This document shows positions 22,056 to 32,880 of a stretch of DNA of 64,000 nucleotides, in pieces. Numbering within the stretch: the first letter of the stretch is position 1; the number at the start of each line of letters is the position of its first letter. The stretch covers positions 868,001 to 932,000 of the forward strand of contig NW_026570239.1 in the NCBI RefSeq assembly GCF_019649055.1, written 5' to 3'. The DNA is from Paramacrobiotus metropolitanus. Its lineage: Eukaryota > Tardigrada > Eutardigrada > Parachela > Macrobiotidae. The notes below the pieces were generated by a model, which ran no database searches, was not told where the DNA came from, and was given only the letters and a program-made list of their open reading frames with translations. Position numbers and translations under genes: made by a program.

Positions 22056-22429
22056 AAAAGAGAAAGGAAATGGACAGAACGTTTCAACAAATGGTCGCAC
22101 TCAGAAAACAAGCATTATCGTATTACTAGGAAAATGCACCGATAGGCCCATTGGAAGACCGGAGCGCAGCGCTTAGCATTCAATATTTTCCGAGTTTAAA
22201 AATCCTGAAGATTTGCAGTTTTCCGCTGCTTGCTTAATTTTAAAAAATGTTTCGTACGAATTTTTTGAAAAGAAATGACAAAAATTAGTTAAAACAGTTT
22301 TTTGCTGCTTTGTTCTACCGCACATAACGTCACATTTGAATCGATAGTTGAGTGGCATTTTATTGTGAATATACGAAATGATGGTTTTTAATTTCCGTAT
22401 AACGTTGACCTCAGGCATTATGCAACCCG

Positions 22430-22730
22430 AAATCCAGATTCGGTTTGTCTTTCGGGATCTACCTGCTCAAACTGACCGAATTTTTTAAGCGGTTCCGGTG
22501 ACAGATAGCTTTCCTAATCCACGCAGTTGCAAGATGTCTCCAGAATTAGTAATACTTTCCTACATGTGAGCCAAATAGACCAAATCACCGAGTAGCAGCA
22601 TCTTTCCACTCTCGTTCAGACGTTTCACTAAGACGTTGCCAGGTTTCAGGTTAGTTTAATCGTGTATCATTCCGATAAGACGACAGAAATCTTGTCCCGC
22701 AGTAATTTCTCTGCAGCAACGTGCACTGCA
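22430..22730 (-). pseudogene. Third relic of the kinase family (kinase domain fragment)
   Basis: Translating the minus strand gives REITAGQDF ... a stop ... LKPGNVLVK ... KMLLLGDLVYLA, then YLSPEPLKKFGQFEQ. These match DITDGLTYL, LKPENILV, KLLIGDCDDF and YMSPEMIKFAGLE of kinase 1 at 12756-13180. A stop codon sits where the HGD of the catalytic loop should be, and another follows GDLVYLAHM. The flanking blades and N-lobe are not recognisable. It extends the kinase-family remains to three copies in about 12 kb. Confidence 0.65.
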
Positions 22731-23109
22731 CGTTATTGCAAAGAGATAACAACGGGGCTTTTCGTATCGTGCAGTAAGGTCTTTGTATTTGTTCAGAATA
22801 GTTACCTTTTCCTGATCCTGCTTCAGAAGGAGTATGCGGTCACCTGATATCAGCCATAACAAGCTCCAAGAAATCAAAGCATAACTGCGGGTTTAAAACA
22901 AGACCACCGATTGCTATTACTAATAAATAGGGAAAAGACCACCATAAGCTTACGTTAATAATGTGATTACCGCTAAAGCGCTCCATCACTATCTCAAGTG
23001 TCGTTCGTCCGGCAGAAACAATCGAGTCGTGAGCATTTTGCAACGGCGAGCGTCGAGCGATAAGATAACAGGTAAGAGCTGCATGAAAATTAATGGCTAG
23101 CAATAACAA

Positions 23110-23156
23110 GTGGTTCGACAAGAATTCAGTATTACACTGAATTCTTGTCGAACCAC
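23110..23156. repeat. Perfect 21-bp hairpin
   Basis: GTGGTTCGACAAGAATTCAG-T (23110-23130) is exactly complementary to 23136-23156, with the 5-base loop ATTAC. No poly-T tract or gene end adjoins it, so it is not an obvious terminator. It may be a remnant of a small palindromic element. Confidence 0.85.
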
Positions 23157-23599
23157 AATACTTGACTTTTGATAACTGATTGACGTTGCACGTAATAAAC
23201 CAATCGGCAAGCGCTACAAATTAACAGCAACAGTACTCCCTGAACTAATAACGTTCTAACTGCAGTGAAAGTTTGAGACTTAATCTTCGAAAGCGTATAT
23301 TATGGTATCGTACAAAAGCAGCGGATGAGTCGCACTGGTAGCAAGTAGCGGTGGCGGAATATTTGACATCGCAGTCTATGTTAATAAAACCGCATGCCCG
23401 TTTGCGCATTGAAATCTTTAAATTAGCGTTAACAAACTTACCAAAAGTCTCTCTTACTTGGCTGTTTTTGCCAGTTTTATGAGTATTTTATGGTTCTTTT
23501 CTGCTAAGAAACTGCTACATATTCAATAACATACTGTAAAAACTGAAAAAAAATCGAAAATAAAAATCTGCTCAGTATTAGCCTGGCAATAGTAAAAGA

Positions 23600-23800
23600 C
23601 GAACTAGTAAGGGAAGTGGGCCGGTGCATGGTACCAAATTCGTGAACATGCACGAAAGGTTACACTTTCGCGCACTCCCCAACACGTTTCTGTTTCGGTT
23701 TATGACAATCTGTAGCGAGAAGATTAGTATCCGCTGGTGTGAAAACGCAACATCCGGTGTGTGTGCGCGCAACATCCGGTTCGGGTGTGTAGCAAAAAAG
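23600..23800. mobile_element. Arm fragment of the TTAA fold-back family
   Basis: AAGGGAAGTGGGCCGGTGCATGG, then CCAAATTCGTGAACATGCACG, CTTTCGCGCACTCC and GCGCGCAACATCCGGTT follow the order seen in the left arms at 21053 and 43021. The matching right arm is absent, so this is a single-armed remnant. A 65-codon frame here is a by-product. Confidence 0.6.
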
Positions 23801-25085
23801 CTAGCTTTATCAGTATGCTGATTTATGCTTATTGTTAGAACCCAGGAAATAAAGTCGCCGTCTCCCGGTAAACACAAAACAAAGCATCTGTGAGATTCCT
23901 CGCTAAGAACTGTAGTACAAACCCTAGACAAAATTAATGGTTATTACTACGCCAACAATGACAATTGCAAGCTTAACATAAGAATACGTAAACAAGTCGC
24001 CGAACACAGAAAGCGAATATCTGAGAAATGTTTAAATAAAACGCTGTTTCTTGTTTTGTGCTCCTGGTGTGAGTGTCTGCACTACCAAATCTCGATGTAA
24101 GGCATGCCCAGGCTGTGGCAGCGCTCCAGCTACCAGTCCCATCCCGGCAAGTCGCTCCTGCTGCTTGCAATCCGCAGACTGACCGCACCCTTCAACTTCG
24201 ACCTCAGGTTCCGTAATACGAATGCAGTGCGATGATGGGTCCGTAACGACTCCGAATGTACGAACAAAATCGATATGCGCGCGGCTGCACGTAAAATTAA
24301 CGCATGTGTCGGTGCTTCGCTTAAAATTGCCTTTGCTAAATAGTTAACTGTTTACCGATTTTGTCAGCGTAATGCAATTTGCTAGTTTGCTGCTCGGTAT
24401 GCAACGCAGCCAACGCTTGATGTTTTGAAGTGCTACCCGATACGTTGATGTCATACATTAAAAGGGCAATTACTATTTGGATGCCGAGATATCATTAAGA
24501 TACTTTAAAATGTCTCTACCAGACCGTTGTGGTGGGGTTTTGGTTGTTGACGGAAAGCTGGTATCCTAACAACATAGTTATCAAATTAAGTTCATAGTTC
24601 TGATCATGTAAGCAGCTTTACTACACTGCTTTACGTAACAGCAGTTCCGCAGCAAAACTTAAGAAAAACTGGTTATACAGCCCAAGAAACTTGTTTGGTG
24701 TAACAAAGTTTTTTCTTGCCAACATCTCTGTGTAGCAATTAATAATGATAGTCTGAATGATAATAATGTTAAATATTGACTGAGTTTTTCTTTGTTGTTT
24801 TTCTTTTTGATGATTTCGTAGACATTCTGCGTAGTAAGGTTGGTCGGCTTATCTTTAAACGCGAAGCATATGTTGAGGAACAGGAACTGAAGTCAGAGTT
24901 CATCACTGCGATTATTTTTTTATCAGTTTAGTTGAAAGTTCTGCTAAAAGGGATGGACTGGCGTTGGCTATGGCAATGCTCCGATACATGAATAACGTGA
25001 CAGTACCGGTTTGTCGTTTTTCCAGTTTTTATTTACTTAACATAGTTTTTTAGGTTTAATGAGTGTCCTACCTGTAAAAGTCAAA
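23800..25085. other. Intergenic, nothing recognised
   Basis: Mostly AT-rich. A GC-richer block at about 24060-24250 has short frames on both strands without any recognised motif. Confidence 0.4.
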
Positions 25086-25090
25086 AAATA

Positions 25091-25813
25091 GGTATGGTAC
25101 GTTTTCTACACGCTTATTTTTTGGGTTGCGAAACGCGTTATCTGCCTTACCACCCGTTGTCTATCTATTGTCTTGAGTTGTTTACCCGTTGTCTCGCGTT
25201 GTCTGACCGTTGTTTTGCGTTGTCCTGCCGTCGACGCTACTTAAGACAACAGGCAGACAATGCTTCGACAACCCAAGACAACGGGAACACAACGCAAGAC
25301 AACGGGAACACAACGCAAGACAATGGGTAAACAACGCAAGACAACGGTTGGGCAATGCAAGACAACGCAAGACAACGGTTGGGCAATGCAAGACAACGCA
25401 ACGCAACTGAAAACTGGAAAACCATCTTAAAATTCGAATGGACCAAGTCAACAGGATGGCTACAGGCGGACACTACAAGTCAACATGGGATACAGAAAAC
25501 AACATGAAGGATTTTGTTGCCGAAAAATGCGACGTGTAGAAAACGTGCCATACGTGCATTTTTCCCGTTGTCTTGCGTTGTCTGACCGTTGTTCTGCCGT
25601 TTCCTGGCTATGTGTAACCATTGACTTGCGTTATCGAAGCGTTGTCTACCTGTTCCTAGTTGCGTCAACGACGGGACAACGCAAAACAACCGTCAGACAA
25701 GGCGAGGCAACAGGCAAACAACGCAAGACAATGGAATGACAACGGATGGCAACGCAGACAACCCGAATAATTTTGTAACTTAAAAAACTAACGTGTAGAA
25801 AACGGGCCATACC
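25091..25813. mobile_element. Fold-back element with GTTGTC/GACAAC arrays
   Basis: The left end GGTATGGTACGTTTTCTACACG (25091-25112) is complementary to CGTGTAGAAAACGGGCCATACC at the right end (to 25813), and a second inverted copy CGTGTAGAAAACGTGCCATAC lies inside at about 25531. Between them are degenerate arrays of (T)GTTGTCTNNCG on one side and CAAGACAACGG on the other. It looks like a composite of two overlapping fold-backs. The many short frames here are by-products. Confidence 0.75.
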
Positions 25814-27660
25814 AAGTCAAAGACATCGGAATCGATTTGGAAACCGACAAAACGGATCCGCTTCTCAACTCCTGCTCGACGACACCCTCAGCCATATCCA
25901 AAATAATAGCACACAGTTATTCTGGAAATGGCAAAATATGTCGTCACCAAGAATAATTTTCCGGTGCAAAAAGTAAATTTTTTGGTCAACTTTTGGCTAT
26001 GAAGGAAATGGCTATTCGACCACCCTGACCCCTCTTTTGGCAGTTCTAACATCGTCTTCGATGTTAGAACTGCGTCTTCCGGTTCAAATAAAATTGACGA
26101 TAGAAGGTATGTAACGCACGTTGTCTCTATCGTTATGTGGTTTTATTACGTTTAAAGAATGAAAGAAAAGCAGTGTGGTAATGTATATCATTGCCGCGAA
26201 CTGGATGCAAAACTTTGCCGGATGGAAGCTCCGCGAGAAGAAGCTGCTCGGCAACAGCTAGCAGGAGCTTTGGTCATGAAATGCAATGAATTTAGCGTTG
26301 TTACATTCTACTTATCATGAATATTGTGCAAATACGTTGGTTTATCGCTATACAAATACGTTACAAATATGACTTTGCTGGTAAGAGCCTGCAACGGACG
26401 TATTTTCCAGCCTTTCTCGCTTGCAGCTTCGCTGTATGACCATAATTACTCAACTTTGTTTCGACAGCAGTGAAGAGCAAAGTGGTCCACTAAGCATAAG
26501 CACTAAGCATAATTTATCATCGAAGCAGAAACGTTAAAGGTGCCAGCACAGTATTTACTTAGGCATGGATGGTAAACGAAACTGCATGAAACATCCTACT
26601 CGAAACACTTTACCGGCCCCAATTTACTGAAGCGCATCAAAACCAGCTCGTGTCTAACAAACACAGCGCGAATATACAGCAATGCTCTGGAGACAGCGGC
26701 AACAGCAGTATTTAAACTGCGATAAGATATTAAACGCAACGACCACAAAACCGTGTCAGCCTGTTAAACCTGCTCTACAAACAGTCGCAGTGAAAGCAGA
26801 AGCCGTAAAATACCGCAACGGCCCCAAAGTCATGCCGGTTGTTGGCCCTGCTCAGGAACAGGAGTATTAACAGCAACCGCTGCTCGAATCGTGTCGGTCA
26901 ACTTCGCCTTAGCCACCTATCTGCTTTTGCGTTTCAGTTTTCGTTTTTTTCAGAGATTTACCTTTGTCGTTGCCGATAGCCAACTAATTTGCCGCTTCTG
27001 AATGCCGTCGCTGAAAGCTTTAGAAGTTAGAAAGAAGAATTTCCGCCAGCTCATTGCTCTTTATATATTTTCGTGCTGCTTCCGGCATTGCTTTTTTTTC
27101 GCAATATCTTTACACGTTATCTGCACAGTCCATCAGCCAGAATTACAGATTTCTGAATTTTTATACCTGTAGTCACCGACGTTACAAATTTTCTAGGTTT
27201 TACAACATAGTGTAACATCCTACTGTAAAGATGAATACCGCATAATCTTTGCATTTGCACAGAAAACGATTACTACGAAGTTTTTGACACGCCGGCAAGA
27301 TCTTCCACATACTTTAGTGTTCATAAATGTTAAGTTGTAATCGAAGAATAACACAATAAATTACAATTACGGAAAAAATGGCGGAAATAATTAGGCTAAT
27401 TACGATACGATTAATTATTTCATTTAGTTGATTACATTATATTACGAACAAACTACAATCAAGCGGAGCGCACAATAATCGACGATTCTTTGAATAGAAG
27501 ACCCTTAAGAAACATTTGAGCGTATTCCTTCTCATCTCCATTTGCAGTTATACGAAACACTGAATTCGTGAGCGGAATTTAACTCCTTGTGAAGTTTTGT
27601 CCATGCGGAGGCGCATAAGATCTGCACGTGTTAATGCCGGATATGCTTAGCAGTCTCCTT
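25814..27660. other. Intergenic stretch upstream of the non-LTR element
   Basis: No gene recognised. CAGTTCTAACATCG (26041-26054) and CGATGTTAGAACTG (26059-26072) form a perfect 14-bp hairpin with loop TCTT. A 62-codon frame at 26682-26870 has no recognisable motif. Confidence 0.45.
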
Positions 27661-27870
27661 TTGGAATTTAGACTAACCGGATTAACCCTCCAGCGGGCGG
27701 TACCCGAAGGAGTGAGAGTCTCCTATTGAAAATCGGGATTTCCCGATGAAAAAATTCAATTAAGAAAGGGAATTTTTTGTGAGCTTTCGCTGACCATAGG
27801 TCAGCGGGGGTTTTTTTTTTTTCTTTTTTTTTCTTTTTTTGCCTACTCCATTTGCTTGTAAATACTTAAC

Positions 27871-29045
27871 ATGGGTAATGATGATAATGAAGATGAAGAT
27901 TTGTCTAATTTTACTTTCGTCGGGCTAACCGATGTGTTACACGGTATCTTGGATGAATTATTCGCTGTATCCAATGGAAACACCAAACTGGGAAAACTCT
28001 TGAACAGCCACAAAGACGCCCTGCTGCAGATTCCATCGCTGCTGAGAAATCACCACATTCGCATCCATGAAGTCGCGTTGAAAGCAGAAACAGAACTGAA
28101 GACGGAAAAAGAGAAGCTTGCGAAACTACTACTCGAGGTCGACCTCCCATCGACACTGGACCAAACCCTTTCCCATGTTCCTCAGCAACCTGAATCTCGT
28201 CATGCAAATCGGACCTATGCCGAAGCGGTTAACACCAAAGCTCCGCCACAGCCTGCAAATAAAAATGTCCTGCTGCTGAAACCGAAGACCATAGCGCCAT
28301 CCAGCCGCGCCCGGAAATCTGCAACCGAGATGACGTCATTCTGTCAGACGCTCACCAACGTGCTCCTGAAGGAATGGATTCTGCCAATATTACCCGCATC
28401 CGACCGGCATCCGGTAAGTCTGTACTTGTTGAGTTCAAAAGTAAAGAAGATGCTGAAAAAGGCGAAACCATGTTTAACCACCATGCCGATAAGCTAGAAA
28501 TATCTGTTCAGAAACCAAAGCCGCGTAAGTTCAGGATGATTGTTCGGAGAGTACCACTTAGCATGACAACGGAATCTTTCATTAATGAACTGATCTCGAA
28601 AAACCTTTCCGATCACAGTGAGGTGAAAATTGTAACTACGCTGAAAAGTAGCAAAAAGGACCGCGAAACGTACGCTATTGTTATTGACGTTGATGAGTTT
28701 TCAAGAGCCGTTCTGAATGAGAAAAGTTCGATTAAATTGGGTTGGTTTCTGTGCCCTGTTATGGACCATTTTTATGTACCGCAGTGCCTAAAGTGCTGCG
28801 AATATTTCCATGTCGAGCGCACCTGTAAGAACAAGCCGGTGTGTGCTTATTGTGCGAAAGATCACATTTCGTCCGAATGTCCTGAAAATGATCAGTTTGA
28901 TTGCATTTGCATAAACTGTCAAAAAAATGAAAAATTCTCGCAGCAAAAACCACATTCGGCCTTTGCCCATGATTGGTGTGACCTTTACGTTAATCTGAAA
29001 GATTCGAGAACTTTTTACAATTCTTATCGAAAAAACGGAGCATGA
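27871..29045 (+). pseudogene. ORF1 of the non-LTR element, CCHC zinc-knuckle protein (frameshifted)
   Basis: Begins ATG GGT AAT at 27871 with an acidic stretch (NDDNEDED). It is continuous to about 28370, where one base is gained or lost and reading moves to the frame that continues SANITRIRPAS to the stop at 29043-29045. The C-terminal half (about 28770-28920) holds clustered cysteines: CLKCCEYFHVERTC, then CAYCAKDHISSEC, then CICINC, typical of zinc knuckles in ORF1 proteins that coat the element RNA. The central part (KFRMIVRRVPLS ...) resembles an RRM-like fold by pattern only. The stop overlaps the ORF2 start as ATGA. Confidence 0.75.
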
Positions 29046-31960
29046 ACCCGGAACTAGAGAGAGTTCTTAGCGATACTACGAATGTTACTAATTTCCCAAA
29101 CAACAGTGCATTTTTGAAAAAAAGTCGTGACCGTAATATAAAGATCCGTTTACGATGTTGTAACGTCAATAGCGTAAAAAATAAAAGAGCCCAGGTAAAA
29201 TTGTTCTGTCGCGACAGTGATGTAACCGTTTTAACTGAGACGTGGGACAAGTCATCTTACCCGGATGCATGGTTCGCTGACCTTCGGTCGTTTAATGTTT
29301 TTCGTCAGCCAAGAAAAGATGGTCATGGTGGTGTAGCAATTGTTGTTCGCAAATCGTTGAATGCTTTTCGTAGAACTGATCTGGAAGATTCTTCTCTTGA
29401 AATTGTTTGTGTTGAATCTGTAACCCTGAATATTTTTATTCTTGGTTTTATGCTCCACCCTCCACTTGTAAATCTTCCGTTCGCACTTTAATTGAGCATT
29501 TACGTAAGCGCTTTTCGCCGGCAATGTTTGCTAGAACTATCATTATGGGTGACTTCAATCTACCTGATATAGATTGGCATAGCAAAACAGCAGCTATGCC
29601 AGTTAGTCGGGAACTGCTACGCGCACTTAAAGAATTTAATTTGTCCCAGTTGATTAATTTTCCTACCAGGGAATCAAACTGTCTTGTCCTTTGTTTGTTA
29701 AGTACTAGCTTCGTTTACGAGGCAGCCGTACCCATTTGTCCACCTTCTGTCACTAACGATCATATTGGATTTCAGTTTTGCTTAAGTGTAAAGCGTTTTA
29801 AGATAAAGATTCGATCGTTGGCAAAATGGAAAATAAACAGCGGCAACATAGCAGAGTTTACACATGCATTAACAGTACTCGATTGGGCAAAACTTTTCAA
29901 CATGCCAATGCCGACCAGCGTGCATCCATTTTTGAAGAAACGTTCTTGAGTGTTGCTAAAACATTTTTCAAATACGAAACTGTTAAAGTACGTGTTGGTT
30001 CACTTGAGTATCCTAAAAGTCTGAAAAAATTGCTAAGATCGCGCGATCGGGCTTTTAATCGCTACCGTAAATCCCATCGCTTTCAAGCTGAACTTAAAGA
30101 AAAGTGGAAGTCCCTGTCTAAAAATGTGAAAAATGACAAGACAATTTGAAAATCGAAAACTGTATGAAGTTGCAACGTCTCATCGTAATAATCCGTCCAA
30201 ATTTTGGCAATTTCTGAAATCAACAAATGATCGCTCAGCTATGCCTCCGTTACAGCAACATACTGGTGCTTTAGCGACTAACGACGTCGATAAAGCCAAT
30301 ATGCTGAACAACCAGTACTACGAGTCCCAGTCGAAGTGCGATGAACATTGCTTCAGAGCAGATACGGATTTATTGTGTTCAAATAATGATAGATGGGAAA
30401 TTTCTGAGCAGTTAATTTTTGAACAATTGGCAACGCTGTCCACCAAAACGTCGAGCGGAAAATTTGAAATTACAAACTATTTACTAAAAATTGCAGCTAA
30501 GTCAATAATATTACCGCTTAAGCTTGTTTTCAACGCGGCTATTAACGAAGGTAAATTTCCGTCTGTGTGGAAGCTTTCCTTTATTACTCCTATCCTGAAA
30601 TCCTCAGCCGATCGCAAACTTCCAGCCAGCTACAGGCCCGTCTCGCTGTTGAATCCTGTCTCTAAGGTCTTTGAACGATGTTTAAGTCATTTGATGCGCG
30701 ATCATTTGAGTAAAAATCGCATTCTTAGAGACTATCAGTTCGCGTACCGAGAAAAAAGGTCAACAGAGTTGCAGTTGTTTATCTTCACAAAAATTATTAA
30801 CGATTTCATAACAAACGGTATCGACGTCGACGCAGTGTTTTTGGATTGTTCAAAAGCTTTCGATAAAGTTTCACACGCAAGCATACTGTCCGCTTTAAAT
30901 TCTATGAACTTTCCTAGCCAAATTGTTCATCTGATATCGGATTACCTAAAAGAACGTATGCAATGTGTTACGGTAGATAACGCAATTTCCGATTCAAAGC
31001 CCGTTCGCAGTGGTGTACCGCAAGGGTCAGTTCTTGGCCCACTTCTGTTTATTTGTATATTAAACTTCATTCTTAAAGCGCTTAAAAACGGCAGTGGTCT
31101 TTTTGTCTTTGCTGATGATGTAGTAATGTTCCGTCCCTTAGCAAAAGCAATGATAGTGAACTCCTGCAGGAAGATCTAGTGTGTGTAAAAGACTGGCTTG
31201 ACGAAAACAGTTATCTCTGAACCCGGCAAAATCTGCTCACATCCGCTTTTCGAGAAAAACTTCTGTAAAATCGGCATTTCAGTATCAGCTTAACAGTGTA
31301 CCAGTTCCTTTCAGTGAACACGTGAAATATTTGGGTGTTTATGTCGACCGAAAATTAAGCTGGAAAATTAACTGTGAAAATCTGGCGAAGAAATGTAATA
31401 AGAGAATCAGTTACCTAAACCATATTTTCAAATTCAGTGATGGTGGTGCCCGTATAAAGCTTTTCAAATCTCTCGTCCTCCCTATTGTTGATTACTGTTT
31501 GTCAGTGGCGTATTGTTATTTTAAAACATCAAATGACTTACTTGAACGTTGCCAAAAACGGTTCACAAAATCGGTTCGATTGGGAAGTGATCTCTCTAGC
31601 TATTCTGAACGGCTAGCTGAACTAGACTGGGATAACTTAAGCAAGCGTCGCTTAAAAAAGGCCTTAGAATTTATTTATAAGCTTAAGTTCTGCAAAGTTC
31701 CACTTTGTGAGCTAATGTTTGTTCCCTTGGAAATTCCCTTTTCTGCGCTTAAGTCTGTTTCAGGTCACACCCGTTCAACTGCCCGTCTCCACGACCATCC
31801 ATGTCCCGTCAAACCGGCACCTACAACCATCTGCGGTACTACTGTTTTTTCGCGTTACGGATCACATGTGGACAGTCTAGCATCGATATGGAATGAATTG
31901 CGCCTTCCCCGAAGCTTACCTATCACTGACATCCTTTCAAGCTGCACTTCAGGATGTTGA
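29042..31960 (+). pseudogene. ORF2 of the non-LTR element: endonuclease and reverse transcriptase (broken)
   Basis: The start ATG at 29042 overlaps the ORF1 stop by ATGA. The endonuclease part has CCNVNSVKNKR, LTETW, GGVAIVVR, then after a frameshift near 29446 MGDFNLPDIDW and NDHIGFQF, the expected catalytic order of APE-type endonucleases. The reverse transcriptase spans about 30540-31150: YRPVSLLN, DCSKAFDKV, SGVPQGSVLGPLLF and FADDVVMF, with the catalytic Asp pair present. A thumb/C-terminal part with VKYLGVYVDRKLSW continues to 31960. Frame breaks near 29900, 30135, 31140 and 31217 make this copy inactive. Confidence 0.85.
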
Positions 31961-32199
31961 CTGGAGCAGTCTAACAGTGGCTAAACGACTGCTGGAGTTT
32001 AAATAACTTTGTTCCTGTTTTTGCATTAAATTTTTGCTTTCTGTTTTAGATCGCTTCCGAATAAGACAATTTTTGTTCTTCGTTAGTTGTGTACGTACTG
32101 CATGTTTAAATAACCCTCTTGCCGACCTACTGTCTGTTGCCTCGAGGGGGCTGTTCGCCCCGTTGCAAATGACATTAAAGCATTATTATAGGGGTGACT

Positions 32200-32880
32200 A
32201 TGTCGCCTGCTAAACGCCAATGCCCATGGACGGTCTACAGCATAAAAACGTTTAATTCTGTAATAACAAGGCTAACAGGAATTACGTAAACGCAGTAACA
32301 TCATTAAATAGCACAAAATAAGCACTTGAAACAGACATGCAGAAATGGTCAACAAACTGACCACTGGTCAGTAAAAAATTAAAAACTACCAAATCACGTT
32401 TTCCATGCATTTTGACCAGTAATACAGGTGAAAAACACAAAATAAACGACCCTAGCAATAGTTCATCCCAAAACTTTCGCTACGCTTGCATATGGTACTT
32501 CATGAAGCAGTCCTTGTGCAATTTAACATTGCACTTGCTGCATTTATGACTGGCCAAGTTCTTTTTACACTGCTTGCATCGCGTGCGCTTGCATTTTGCC
32601 TGGCAGACGGTTTTCGCGCGTTGTGCCGCGTGTACGGATACAACATCCGCTTAAAGATTAGGTATTTGTAGAAGCTCAACGTTTCTATCTTAATAACTAT
32701 GTCAGCGAGAATCATTACAGAAAGTACTGTGAATAGGCCACGGGAGTACGAGGGTCATCATTTTCACAGTCGTCACAACAACGTTCGACATAATACGTGT
32801 TATCGGTTTTAAAATATTTTGATCATCAGAGATAAAGGAAATTATTCGACGGTATCGTCGAATGGAATATTAATGGAATG
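32200..32880. other. Intergenic between retroelement and gene-family copy
   Basis: No gene recognised. A short frame at 32486-32671 lacks any motif. Confidence 0.4.

Larger units (their letters stand above)
27664..32190 (+). mobile_element. Non-LTR retrotransposon (CR1/jockey-like), inactive copy
   Basis: Two successive open frames encode a CCHC nucleic-acid-binding protein and an endonuclease plus reverse transcriptase. A poly-T/TTC-rich leader lies at 27809-27840, before ORF1. The 3' end lies after the last frame, near an ATTATTATAGG stretch at about 32185. I count at least six frame breaks (near 28370, 29446, 29900, 30135, 31140 and 31217), so the copy cannot make its proteins. The outer limits are estimates; no target-site duplication was identified. 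Confidence 0.85.

Noticed and set aside
25094-25739. Several Cys/Leu-rich frames on both strands
   Set aside because: Translations of the GTTGTC/GACAAC arrays of a fold-back element.
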